DNA of 64,000 bases from Anarhynchus alexandrinus (lineage: Eukaryota; Chordata; Aves; Charadriiformes; Charadriidae): NCBI GenBank assembly GCA_008711295.1, contig VUYV01000055.1, positions 1 to 64,000 on the forward strand. Reading direction: 5' to 3'. The notes beneath the pieces were generated by a model. That model had not been told where the DNA came from, did no database searches, and worked only from the letters and a program-made list of their open reading frames with translations. Numbering within the stretch: position 1 is the stretch's first letter; every line of letters begins with the position of its first letter. The position numbers were made by a program, and so were the translations under genes. Below, in pieces: positions 1 through 12,400 of the stretch.

Positions 1-1860
1 AAATAAATAAAACCTTCATTTTTTTAATGAATTTGTAAAATTTGTTCAATTTTACTGGCAACTTCTCACCCACTGTTGGAGAAAGCAAGTGTCAATTCCT
101 TAACAGTTCAGTAACAGAGAAGGAGAAAGAAAATAAAATTATATGTAAAAGATTGCTTGACCAGATGTAAGAAATTACATCTCAATGTTCACTAAAAGGA
201 TTAAGAATTTCTCATCATTAATCTGTTGTGTACTCTGCAGTTGCTCTTTGAGCAGGTCAGCTGTTGACAGCGATGGCAACACAGAACTTGGAAGCAATAT
301 AGAAAACACATTACATTACACACTCTGCACAGGGTATCTAGGAATACTTCTTGAACATAAACATGCAGCCCATCAGTCCTGTGGTCATCCAGAATATGTC
401 AGCTTAAAAAATATGATCTAATTATCAAAGGGGGTCCTTTACAGTAGCTCTTACATATACTGTTCTGAATTCTCTTGGAATATTTTCTTGTACAAAAACT
501 GAAAGATTAAACTATGATTATATGCAATTTTTTCTTTGCTCTAATACAGTGGTGATAGGCACAAGAGCTGTTATCTAGGTTATGATAAAAGGATATGTAC
601 CAGTGAGATACATGTGTACAACTACCTTAATGAATTTCATTGAGTGTGTATAAACACATACATATATGTATACACACATACACACTGAAGTGTTTATACG
701 TATAGATAGACTCAGATACAGTTACTGATATATACTGGTTTATACAACAGTACCTCAGTATATCCATACAAGCAATATATTTTCAACTTAAGAACTTCAT
801 TCTTTTCCAAAACCACTTTTTTTTTTTCTCTGATTTGTCTTTTTACTACTTAAGGAAACAAAGACAAGGCAGAGAAGAAGCTAACATTTCTAGATAGTTA
901 TCTTATGCTTGTGTTTATCATAAAAAGGAATACACTCTGTACATACCCCTTCACCATATAACCACTACATTGTTGACATGATGGGTCCCTGAGCCTGCCA
1001 AACCATAATGCTCTGTTTTTTCTCATAAGAAAGAACACCAGAAGGCTAAGAGAACTAAAGGATTTTTTTTTTCTTTTTTTCTAATTAAGAGAAAACTTGG
1101 AATAGGACTTGTCTTCTTGCAAGCTCATGTCTTTCCTTCAGTTCTGCTCAATCCAGAAACTGTGAGATTTTTTCTTTGGTTGCTGCAAACTCCACAGTCA
1201 CCTCTGGGTGTGTAGAAAAATAGGTTTTGCAGTCTGTCACCTTGAAGGATGGGTTACATGAATTTTCCCTGCCCGATTTCTGTTGTGCTGCAGGCTTCCA
1301 GCTCACCCACGACTCCCCAGTTCCCTGTTCCACAACATGCTGTGGAGATTTTCCCTTCCGAGAGAGCTCTCTGGAAAGAAACAATTACCCTTTCCCCCCT
1401 TGGAGGTCCACATAACCCAGAGGACAGCAGCCTGGCTAGACCAAGCCAACAGGCCCCCTTTCCTGCTGGCACCCAAAGGAGCACAACGCGATGACATACA
1501 ACACAGAATAACGAAGTACCATCCATCACAGAGAGCAGTTTGTCAGAATTAGCTAAGTAACTTCTGTATCAATACCTATCTCTAACTCAACAAGTAAAGG
1601 ACAAGGCCCACAGTATTTGTATTCTGAACAGAATATTTTAATGCTCCCTGGCAAAAGGGACATTTGGCACAAAGTAATAGCTTTACCACTGACAGGTAGT
1701 TAGGTGTTGGTATGCAAAAGAATCTTTTGGTATATCTGGTCTTTAGTGAAACTTCACTTCACTAAAGCACTGCTTACAGTTTGATTTCACCGTCCTTGGT
1801 CAGCCTCTGTTTTCATTAACATGGGGATGGTTTTCCTTTTTTCCTAATTTTTCCTCATTT
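1..1860. repeat. Direct duplication, copy 1
   Basis: This block reappears at 2063-3917 in the same orientation. The first 878 bases are identical at an offset of 2062. The differences I can list are 879 A/G, a 4-bp GATA-type deletion in copy 2 near 893-896, 961 A/C, 981 A/G, 1163 T/G, 1165 A/G and 1854 C/T, about 0.3 percent in all. Homology stops at the single N at 1861. The left edge lies outside the window. No gene is recognised inside: it holds AT-rich sequence, a palindromic TA/CA tract at 641-705, poly-T runs near 810 and 1064, and a more GC-balanced stretch at 1220-1500 in which several frames are open by chance. Confidence 0.95.
641..705. repeat. Palindromic TA/CA-rich tract (also at 2703-2767)
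   Basis: GTATAAACAC at 648-657 is the reverse complement of GTGTTTATAC at 690-699, and a 14-bp perfect palindrome ATACATATATGTAT lies between them. The tract could extrude as a nested hairpin. It is present in both copies of the duplication without change. Confidence 0.8.
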
Positions 1861-1861
1861 N
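1861..1861. other. Single N at the duplication junction
   Basis: An ambiguous base follows a T-rich end of copy 1 and precedes a run of eight C. It sits exactly where homology between the two copies ends, as expected for a contig join rather than a sequenced breakpoint. Confidence 0.9.
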
Positions 1862-2062
1862 TCCCCCCCACAGGTTTCACACAGGAGATAAGCAGACACC
1901 AGCATTTTTAACCTCTTATGTACCAAATTCCCACACAAAGACACCAGGTACAGGTTTTAGTAAATCCCATTAGTTCAGGAGAACCTGCAGTTTGGCTTAT
2001 CAGCTGGCAGGCGCCTTACATTCACCGTGCCCTGAATTCAGAAATATGAAAACTATTAAAAT
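1862..2062. other. Spacer between duplicate copies, no gene seen
   Basis: 201 bases separate the N from the second copy. The stretch starts with a C run, contains no long frame and no recognised repeat, and ends in an ATAAATAAAT tract that leads into the duplicate. It is probably the true left flank of the duplicated locus. Confidence 0.6.
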
Positions 2063-3917
2063 AAATAAATAAAACCTTCATTTTTTTAATGAATTTGTAA
2101 AATTTGTTCAATTTTACTGGCAACTTCTCACCCACTGTTGGAGAAAGCAAGTGTCAATTCCTTAACAGTTCAGTAACAGAGAAGGAGAAAGAAAATAAAA
2201 TTATATGTAAAAGATTGCTTGACCAGATGTAAGAAATTACATCTCAATGTTCACTAAAAGGATTAAGAATTTCTCATCATTAATCTGTTGTGTACTCTGC
2301 AGTTGCTCTTTGAGCAGGTCAGCTGTTGACAGCGATGGCAACACAGAACTTGGAAGCAATATAGAAAACACATTACATTACACACTCTGCACAGGGTATC
2401 TAGGAATACTTCTTGAACATAAACATGCAGCCCATCAGTCCTGTGGTCATCCAGAATATGTCAGCTTAAAAAATATGATCTAATTATCAAAGGGGGTCCT
2501 TTACAGTAGCTCTTACATATACTGTTCTGAATTCTCTTGGAATATTTTCTTGTACAAAAACTGAAAGATTAAACTATGATTATATGCAATTTTTTCTTTG
2601 CTCTAATACAGTGGTGATAGGCACAAGAGCTGTTATCTAGGTTATGATAAAAGGATATGTACCAGTGAGATACATGTGTACAACTACCTTAATGAATTTC
2701 ATTGAGTGTGTATAAACACATACATATATGTATACACACATACACACTGAAGTGTTTATACGTATAGATAGACTCAGATACAGTTACTGATATATACTGG
2801 TTTATACAACAGTACCTCAGTATATCCATACAAGCAATATATTTTCAACTTAAGAACTTCATTCTTTTCCAAAACCACTTTTTTTTTTTCTCTGATTTGT
2901 CTTTTTACTACTTAAGGAAACAAAGACAAGGCAGAGAAGAGGCTAACATTTCTAGTTATCTTATGCTTGTGTTTATCATAAAAAGGAATACACTCTGTAC
3001 ATACCCCTTCACCATATACCCACTACATTGTTGACATGGTGGGTCCCTGAGCCTGCCAAACCATAATGCTCTGTTTTTTCTCATAAGAAAGAACACCAGA
3101 AGGCTAAGAGAACTAAAGGATTTTTTTTTTCTTTTTTTCTAATTAAGAGAAAACTTGGAATAGGACTTGTCTTCTTGCAAGCTCATGTCTTTCCTTCAGT
3201 TCTGCTCAATCCAGAAACTGGGGGATTTTTTCTTTGGTTGCTGCAAACTCCACAGTCACCTCTGGGTGTGTAGAAAAATAGGTTTTGCAGTCTGTCACCT
3301 TGAAGGATGGGTTACATGAATTTTCCCTGCCCGATTTCTGTTGTGCTGCAGGCTTCCAGCTCACCCACGACTCCCCAGTTCCCTGTTCCACAACATGCTG
3401 TGGAGATTTTCCCTTCCGAGAGAGCTCTCTGGAAAGAAACAATTACCCTTTCCCCCCTTGGAGGTCCACATAACCCAGAGGACAGCAGCCTGGCTAGACC
3501 AAGCCAACAGGCCCCCTTTCCTGCTGGCACCCAAAGGAGCACAACGCGATGACATACAACACAGAATAACGAAGTACCATCCATCACAGAGAGCAGTTTG
3601 TCAGAATTAGCTAAGTAACTTCTGTATCAATACCTATCTCTAACTCAACAAGTAAAGGACAAGGCCCACAGTATTTGTATTCTGAACAGAATATTTTAAT
3701 GCTCCCTGGCAAAAGGGACATTTGGCACAAAGTAATAGCTTTACCACTGACAGGTAGTTAGGTGTTGGTATGCAAAAGAATCTTTTGGTATATCTGGTCT
3801 TTAGTGAAACTTCACTTCACTAAAGCACTGCTTACAGTTTGATTTCACCGTCCTTGGTCAGCCTCTGTTTTCATTAACATGGGGATGGTTTTCCTTTTTT
3901 CCTAATTTTTCTTCATT
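2063..3917. repeat. Direct duplication, copy 2
   Basis: Second copy of the block at 1-1860. It continues on its right into unrelated unique sequence from about 3918. The 201 bases between the copies (1862-2062) have no partner within the window. If the duplication is an assembly artefact, they should match the sequence just left of window position 1. The divergence level fits two haplotypes of one locus as well as it fits a recent tandem duplication. Confidence 0.95.
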
Positions 3918-6035
3918 TATTCTGGATTTTTAAAACAGATTTAATAAAAGGGGCAGCTCAGAATTCGACATTTCAGCCTCCTTTTTAAGACATTCCAGTA
4001 GATCTGAACAGGCCCCTGTCAGAAGTGAAGTCAGTGACACAAGCACACTACATAATAGCTGACTGACAGACGTTGACACCAGCCAAGTCCTTTGTGGTGA
4101 AGGAAGCACTGAATGCTGCATGTGGGAGGACTTGAAACATTTTATCACCGGGTATAGAGGTGGTTAGCACACTAATCACAGCCAAGAGCAGTTGCATCTC
4201 CCTTCTCCTCTGAAAACTATTAGCCAAAATGCTGGCTCTTGATTTCACATCTTTTTAAAGACCAAGGAGATCTTTCATATCTCCTTAGGTGCTACCACTG
4301 TGTCTGGTGTCACAAGATTTCCAGCTTGGATACATAATTCAGCCTTAACCAAAGTCTGCCTCATGTTCTTCCATATCTTGACTGAATAAAAGATGGAGAG
4401 AAGAGAAACATGCTTTGCAAAATCCATGTTGCCACCCTAATTTGCCCTGTTTTCCCATTAAACAGCTTTTACACTTCAGCTAGAGAAAACTGATCTATAA
4501 CACAGGGGAAGCTGTGGTAGAACTTTCATAATAATATAAAACAAAGAGTTAATTTTTCTGCAGCTTTGTCAACCTAAATCTTCAAAATTGTATTTTGTTT
4601 TCCCTATAGCAGTTATGCCATGTGATCACATGAAGAAGGCAGAAGATTTTTTATGCCAATGTGGGCATAATGTTGATGAATGTTGAACGACTTATTTTAC
4701 CAGCACATCAGTTAAACTTTTAAGAACTGCTAGAATAATCTTCCCCTCTCCGCCTTTTCTTTTGTACTACAGATATCCAAGATATGGAAAAATGAAACAT
4801 TTTAATGCTTTATTAAGTACATTGAAAGAAACAGAAAAAGTAGAATAAAAGATCATTTTGAAATGGTCTGCTAAATTTATACTTCTAGGGTATTTTTTTT
4901 TAAATGAAGATCATTAACACTTTGTTAAGTTCATCATTTTACTTTGTAACATTAGGATTATTAAGTATAACATCATTTTTCACTGGAATATATGGTACAA
5001 AGCCAAATCATAAGCCAAGCCAAATGGAACACACAGGCAGAGAGAAAGGGAGACATACTAACAGAGGTATTTCTTAATAACGGAAACCTAGCAAAAGAGG
5101 CATCAAATTTGTCAGCAGAACTGCAGATATGACTCTATCAATAATCCATGGCACTTTTGTATTTCCCAGCTGAGGCTATTATACAGCTTTGGATGACAGC
5201 CTGCTTCAACTTCATCATACAATCCACTGGGACAGAAACTCATAACTGGCTTTCAACATAGATCCTTCATATAAAGGGTAATAACTGCAGCCAGTCAGTG
5301 TAGTAAGATTATCAGAGAGTGCAGCAATGAGCTGCAAAATGTGAGAAAGACAGCCTGACAGAAACCTGACAAAATAACCTCAGCAGGATAACTTCTTTAA
5401 ACATCAAGGGGAGAAGAAAGGTATCAGAAAGATCCCCCACAGAATCTTCCTCAACACCGTTCAGCTGATGTTTTTTAATTAAACTTATCTTGACCTATCT
5501 TCAAACATTAGAGAAAATGAATAATTAATCAGAAACTTAAGCTACTTCAAGAAAAGCAATAAAGACACTACAGAAGGTTTTATCTGTACTGATGAACATT
5601 ATTGATATTCTTGTAAGTTCATTGATTTCCAATAGAAGGTTTCAATAGGACTGTCACTGTGACATAACATTATTATCTAATAATGAATTGTCTAATAATG
5701 TATCTATGTGATGTACATAAAAAAACCACTTAACTGGGCCTGTTAAATCAGCAAGGGCAAAAGTTTAAAAACCTTCTATATGGCTTATTTCGGATCCACT
5801 ATCCTATTTTCAGAGGTTCAACATAAACATTAGTTAGAGCCAGATAACTTCATCTCCAGTTCCTGAGCTCCTTCAAAATTTACACAAAACATTTTTCTGC
5901 ATTTGTTTTGATATAGGCTGGCTTTCACATCCAAGTGGAGACTCAAGGACCCAAGCTTGTGCAAACTGCCCTACATGATCAGGGCTATTTAATGGTAAAG
6001 TTTTTATTGCAGATATAGAGGTAGATATACTCGGT
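3918..6035. other. Unique AT-rich sequence, no gene recognised
   Basis: No frame here has recognisable similarity; the longest are about 70 codons, in line with chance. No interspersed repeat was identified. The right edge abuts the CR1 fragment that begins near 6036. Confidence 0.6.
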
Positions 6036-6660
6036 GTCCGGTCACAAGTGGTGTTCCCCAGGGCTCAGTACTGAGGGCAGTTCTGTTCAATATCTTTATC
6101 AATGATCTGGACAAGGGGATCGAGTGCACCCTCAGTAAGTTTGCAGATAACACCAAGCTGGGCAGGAGCATTGATCTGCTTGAGGGTAGGAAGGTTCTAC
6201 AGAGGGACCTGGACAGGCTGGACTGATGGGCCAAGTGCCGGGTCCTGCACTTGGGCCACAACAACCCCATGCAGCGCTACAGGCTTGGGGAAGAGTGGCT
6301 GGAAAGCTGCCTGGTGGATAAGGGCTTCAGGGTGTTGCTCAACAGCCAGCTGAATATGAGCCAGATGTGTGCCCAGGTGGCCAAGAAGGCCAATAGCACC
6401 ATGACTTGTATCAGAAATAGTGTGGCCAGCAGGACTAGTGAAGTGATTGTGCCCCTGTGCTGTGCCCTGGTAAGGCCCCACCATCAATACTGTGTTCAGT
6501 TTTGGGCCCCTCACTACAACAAAGATTGAGGTGCTGGACCAAGTCCAGAGAAGGGTAACAAAGCTGATGAAGGGTCTCGAGCACAAGTTGCATGAGGAGC
6601 AGCGGAGGGAACTGGGATTGTTTAGTCTGGAGAAAAGAAGGCTGAGGTGAGAACTTATCA
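6036..6660 (+). pseudogene. CR1 ORF2 (reverse transcriptase) remnant
   Basis: Family: CR1 ORF2 encodes an endonuclease plus reverse transcriptase used for target-primed reverse transcription. Seen here: a frame near 6039-6224 reads through an FADN version of the catalytic FADD box ([10 protein letters not shown]), then meets a stop near 6223 (D-stop-WAKC). After a shift, 6251-6529 is open for 92 codons and contains [15 protein letters not shown] and LVRPHHQYC, typical of the CR1 C-terminal region. The second catalytic aspartate has become asparagine. The copy is dead. Only the C-terminal third of the family protein is represented. Confidence 0.88.
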
Positions 6661-6687
6661 CTCTCTTCAACTGCCTGAAAGCAGGTA
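6036..6687 (+). mobile_element. CR1 LINE fragment, truncated at both ends
   Basis: The sequence starts inside the reverse-transcriptase region (VPQGS-like motif near 6051) and runs through the C-terminal part of CR1 ORF2 to about 6687. There homology stops short of the ORF end, and the 3' UTR and 8-bp tail are absent. CR1 copies are normally 5'-truncated by incomplete reverse transcription, so the missing 3' end implies a later deletion. No target-site duplication is visible, which is usual for CR1. Confidence 0.9.
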
Positions 6688-9394
6688 TAAAGATTTGTTT
6701 AAAAGTTTAATTGATTTCCCTTTTTGCATAGGAAAAAAAAAAATAACCTAAAACTTATTTAATTTTTTGTCTGATCTGATTGACATGGGAAAGAAACCAA
6801 TGAGCATAATGAAGGTCTCCTTGAGATCCTTTCTTATGAAGTTATCATTGCTAGAATTTCAAATTATATTAAATAATAATTCAGAAGTATATAATGAAGT
6901 TTTAATTATTTCATTTCAGTAATATTATTCTTCCCCATAAAATACTATGATTTTGCTTTTTTTTTTTCCTAAATTTATCTGTTTTGTTTTCAGAAATCAC
7001 AATTCTATTTCAAATACTACATTTTCAAATAAAAATAGTTTTAAAGACCCCAGGAAATAACTGTCATTCCTCTTAATAGCTTTTCAGTACCTCCCATTCT
7101 GCTGTTGTAGAATATATACAAGAGGGATTTCTATTCCCTGTTCAATCCTTCTCATACCATTTTGCAAGAACTTACCTAATGCTGTTGTGTCACCAGGTAA
7201 CCAGTATAGATCCTCAGTCTGGCCAGTCTAAATTTTTTCTCGCTTTTCTTTAATGGTTGTCTAAGGAAAAATGTTAGTTTTGACAATACAGGGAAGAAAT
7301 ATCATTTCAATATAATGTTAAGCTTAGTCTTCCTTTTTTTCTTCTTTTTTCCCCCCCCACTCTTTTATAGGTCCCGATATTTTCCTATCCACTGTTTCCT
7401 TGAAAGGACCTTATACCTTATAATTATTTCTCCCAGTGTGGGGAGATTCTATGACCCAGCGCACCATGTAAGTTGTAGCTTAATATGAAAGTCCGTGGAC
7501 ACTGGAACATCAGGTTTCTACGTCTTCAGCTCCCCTAAATGAAGACATTATACTGGCCAAAATGCAGTTTACCATTAGACCAATTTGAACTTAAACAACT
7601 TTGTTCATAGAAAACAGAATATTCCACAATTCATTAAATCAGTACATATCAAAAAGGTTTTGTTTTGATTAAAATTTTGAAATTAAGGATGGGATTTATC
7701 TCAATAACTTTAGCTGGCTACAATGCATGCTACACCAGAGCAAAACAGCCCAGGCTTCCATAGACAACAGATAGGAGTCAACATTTCTAGAGAACAATTA
7801 AACTCATTAATTTTGAATATATGGTTTAGGATTGCACACTAGAATTTCCCATTTCTTTCCCTTGACTATAAAAAGAGTTACTAGCAATGACTGAAGTATT
7901 GAGGATCAGCTGAATTCTGCTGAAATGTTTTCACATTTTGATAGGAAGCAAGTACTGCAATTTTTTTTCCAACAGGATATTCATAGTTTCCAGTGTTTGC
8001 CCCATCCTGCTACAAGGAATGGAAATGTCATATCATTCTGCAACAAAAAATGTCTTTATTTCACTTGTCACTATTAATAACAGAAGAACCTCAGACATCT
8101 CTGTCTCGTGTCTGAAGTATAAGGTACTATCACCTGAGTTTAAAGACCATAATGAGACTTCTGGATAGAAAAATCACTAGAAGTGCATGACAGCTACTAA
8201 AGGAGTACCTATGTACTGTGTTAAATTGCCAGGTATTCCTACTGAAGCCTACTGCGATATATGAACCCTTCTTCATGCTTCAAGCAACAGACAATAAGCA
8301 CAAGGCAGGCATAATTCATGTGAAATCTTCAGCTACAGAAAATTATGTAAAATAACTTTTCAGCCCACTGCAGCAGCAAAGAAATAGTCCCATTTTGTCT
8401 AATAAACCCTCCTGTGCCTCTTTTCTTCCTGCTATGACCTTTTCTTAACTGTTCTCTTTATCCCTTAGAACAAAAAGTCACATTCACATCTGAGAATGCT
8501 GTTTTGTTTCTGAATCAATCCCTCATATACTAACAACTTGTGGAATTATTTTGATGCAGTTTTGTGTCAGATAACAAAAATCTGTTTACATTTTATAGAT
8601 GTTACAAAAATAAAATTATTTCTTAGCTTCAAATGTAGCAAATAAACAATCTTAACATATTCAAGCACAATATAAGGAGCATTCTTCAAAAAAAAGTAAC
8701 TCATCTCTGTGCCATACCTGAAAATACAGGATTACTTATAGAGAGAATGAGGGAAGAAGTTATACAGATGTGGATTCTTACAGAGGTTTCTGTTACATAT
8801 AACACAACTGTGTTAACCCTTAGTCTCCAACTGAGGCATGAATTCCATTCCATGGACACCTTAAAATTCAGTTCTGTTCTGAGCCAAGGGTGAAAAACAG
8901 GCTTACTAAAATTCTCCATGGAACGAAAACCCTAGAAGCCTCACACTGAGATACATCTATGGTTTTGCTGAATCCAAAATCTCCAGAACTCCAGGGTTTC
9001 TGCTCCTGGCAGCAACCTTCTCCCTGACTATTTCAAGGCTATGGATACTTGCATGCATGATATCTAACAGCTTGATTTAGGACAAGAAGAACTTGGCACT
9101 TTTCTGAGCAGATAAGGTGGAAGTTAACCAAATTTACCCAGTTTCCAGAGGAATTTTAGTAGAATATATTTGCTTCCTTTTTTTTTTTAATTGACAAAAT
9201 GAAGAAATTAAATTAAAATTGCCCAGACTTCTTCCATCATCTCATTCTCAAAAGAACCTCTATACCATGACTTCTGTCACATACCCGCCATGTTTTGTAA
9301 TCTTTTAAATACAGCTTTACATGGTTTAAGGAAAAAGTACCTATATGAGACACAAGACTTTAAAGCCAGCACAAATTCATTCATAAGGCAATTA
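6688..9394. other. Unique AT-rich sequence, no gene recognised
   Basis: Poly-T and poly-A runs near 6720, 6957 and 7335 and scattered short frames only. No conserved protein motif, LTR or LINE similarity was seen. Confidence 0.55.
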
Positions 9395-9480
9395 ATCATA
9401 AAATCATAGAAATATGGGCTGCAAGAGGTGTCATTTAGTCCAATTTCCCACTCAAAGCAGGACTACCATCAACACATGAT
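9395..9480 (-). mobile_element. Degraded CR1 3'-end remnant
   Basis: The plus strand reads ATCATAAAATCATAGAAATA, then a GGGCTGCAAGAGGTG stretch, then TTTAGTCCAATTTCCCACTC. This is the familiar reverse-complement CR1 3' end (tail repeats, then the 'ATCTAGTCCAACC' block), with many substitutions. Similarity fades after about 9480. Confidence 0.65.
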
Positions 9481-12400
9481 CAATACTAAAAATATCACTA
9501 TTCATTTAAATCCTTCCTCAGTGGTAGAGATGTGAACCGCATAAATCATAAAATCTTAATAAGGCAACTATCATGGACTTCCAGCTTTCCACGTATCATA
9601 CATCAGCAGCATTCTTGAACCACTGTTTTTCTGGCAATATCCTCTCGGGGACAGCATACAAGGGCCATCGTCAATAGAAAATATTAATTCCTTTCTAAAA
9701 ATGAAAATATTACACAACTTAGTATTAAAAAAATATATGAAAGATCATCTAATGTATGTTTACATGCAGCATAAACTTACTTATTAAAAATAGCAAAAGA
9801 TATGGTAATGATTTTGTTGTGCTGTATTTATGTTTATTGTAAAGGTATTCTGTATTTCAGAAGGTGCAGTGGTTGCCATGGAAACTAATTTTTAGTCTAT
9901 TGCAGAGTAAATAATTCTATAAATCTCACTTCATATCTAGTCCACAGGTATGATTTCCCTTTATTATTGGTATGGGGGAGGAGAAGGGGATAATTTTTTT
10001 CCTCCCTAGGTATTTTTTCTATGTAGTAGCTTTTCAGTTTGTCTAGCAGTGTCTTCTAGAGAAACAGAAGTAATTAAGAACAGAAGGGAGAAATCCAGAT
10101 CTTGCAGGAGTCCTCATCTGAATTACTGAATGCTTCATGAACTTATGGAAAATCATTTATTTCTTAGAATCTCATTGCTTCTGTAGACAGAATACAAATA
10201 AAAGACTTGCTAAATGTACTTCTCAATAGGTTGAGAAGCTGAGCTAATTATTTTTGTAAAATGATTTAAAATACTGCAACTAAAGGTGCTGTATAAGCTC
10301 AAACTAGTACTGTTGTTCTGAGTATTACTACCATTAATTACTGTGCTGGGATCAGTGAAGTTCATCATTTCTATAGAAAAGAAAGTTATCAAGTGAATTT
10401 CACACTTCCTGGAATCTGCACATCACATATCACACATCAGTATTTTAATGTTTTAATAGAAGAAGACATAGCTTTCATCCAGCGTGCAATTTTGTACTTA
10501 GTGAAAATGCACATGGATGCTTATTCAACAGCCCAAGGTGTTTGCTTTAGGGATGTAATTGATGGAATTGCACTAAGAGCTCCATCTTTATTGTCTTACA
10601 TCTTTATATTCTGTTGTCTTATTATCTGTGCAACACTATAGGTACGATCTATGTATCTAATTGGAAAACTATGTTTCTTTTGTGCTTATTTTTTCCAGAA
10701 CCTAGACTTTTGCATTACCCTTTGCAGTCTATCTTCTGCAACATCCACGCAGAGCTGGAAAGCAGAAATCCCTGTTCTACCAACAGGGCTGAAGCACAGC
10801 GGAGCTAACAGATTCATCTCAAACTCTGAAGGAAACCTGTGCCAGGGCCAGAAGAGGAATCACAGCTCCAGAGCCTACCTCCGCTGTTTAACTGGTTTTC
10901 ATATCAGGCCTAACCACCATACTAATAGAGAGGAAAGCTGTCACACAGTGTCAGCTCTGAGTGTTGAACAGAGCCACGTCTGGCAATGTTATTTGTAGAG
11001 TTCACCACTGAGCCTATTCAAGACTTCTTGTAGTAAAGGCACGTTTGAACCATACTCTGAGGAAATGGGCTGCTGTTCCTGTAAGGAGTAGAAGTGAAGG
11101 AGACTCTGATACCTGAAAGGGAAGGAGGAAGGGGGTCAGATGGGGAAGTCCCCAGAGAGTTGGTCCCTCTGTATCTGCAAGGAATATGAGAGATACAGAG
11201 CAGGAAACGCCGAGTAGTGCTGCTGGGAATGGATCCTTCACCAGCCCCAGCAGCATCTGTCTGTCTGCATCAGGTGCGCTGTCTTTTCCTAGCGCTCTGA
11301 CATAACAAAAGCAGGCAGCAGGCCCAAGGCTGTTTTACTGTCCCCAGGGTTCTGCTGCCTTGGAGAACTACCTACCTTGGCCATGATGAGAGCCAGGCCA
11401 AGTTTAACAACAGCAAAGTTGCAGCCAGGGCAATTTTATGCAGTTATATGCACATTGTTGGATGCAACATCTTTGCAATAAATTTGATGCAAAGAAGAAT
11501 TATCAAGAGTCTTTGAATATCAGGAAGGCCTCCATAAGAAACCATGTGGAAGCATCACCTACAACACAAACAAAAATAGCTAGTGGATATAAAACAGTAT
11601 TTTTTCAAAAGACTGCCCTGTCTCAGCTCAAATAAGCATAGCAATGTCTCTAAGTTCATCTTATTAGTGACATATAAAAGTATTTTCAAGTTTCGATTGC
11701 ATGGAAACTTCTTTATTTTGACTGCTCTTGCAGAGTTACATCTGTCTCTCTCTTCTGTCTTTTTCCATTTATTTCCTACTCGGGCAAAATTGCTTTTATT
11801 GTCAACGGGAGGTGCAAGTGCTCAGACTTTATGCAGATTGTCCATGCACTTGAGTATCATAAGTGGTTTAACTTCTTCACTTTTGTCAACCATGTTTCAA
11901 ACAAAAGCAAGGCTAAAATGTTATTTTTGCGATATCTCCAGTGGCTGCACTGAATCACACTGCTCAGTTCAGTGTTTCCAAGCAATGTAATTGTCCTTAT
12001 ACAGGATTTATGGACTTATTCAGGAATAATGAAGGAAAGGAAGATTACTATAATCATGTTTTCTGACTTGCTATGTATTTATCCATACACTAATTCTGTA
12101 GCAAGCACATTTCCTTTTCTGATGCCAGCAAAGTATTCCTCATGTACTTAATCTGAGAACTTGGGCATTCTGGGAATGTCTTATTTGTTTAGCCCTGAGG
12201 TTCTGAATGTTTTGGGTAAATAGCAAAGGAATCCAAATGCAGCGTTTGGTTTCAAGGAAATAAAAGAAAGAAAATGTTCGCACAAGGAGCCTTTATATCT
12301 AAGTAATTTATATTCTTGCAAGTCTTCAGACTGACATCAACATTTCAGAGCTTGCCAAACAGATACACCCCTTGAGCAAACGAACTATCACACAACTGCA

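Noticed and set aside
185..421. 78-codon plus-strand frame, repeated at 2247-2483
   Set aside because: Its repetition is caused by the DNA duplication, not by selection. No domain, no start context of note, and length is within chance.
1220..1500. Possible CpG island in the duplicated block
   Set aside because: Only a handful of CpGs and moderate GC content; not island-like.
10651..10998. 115-codon plus-strand frame
   Set aside because: No recognisable motif, no similarity to a known family, and the start lies in AT-rich sequence. Treated as chance.
11583..11990. 135-codon plus-strand frame, one of the longest not in a repeat
   Set aside because: Composition is rich in F, L and S, typical of translated AT-rich DNA. 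No domain, signal or splice context was convincing.
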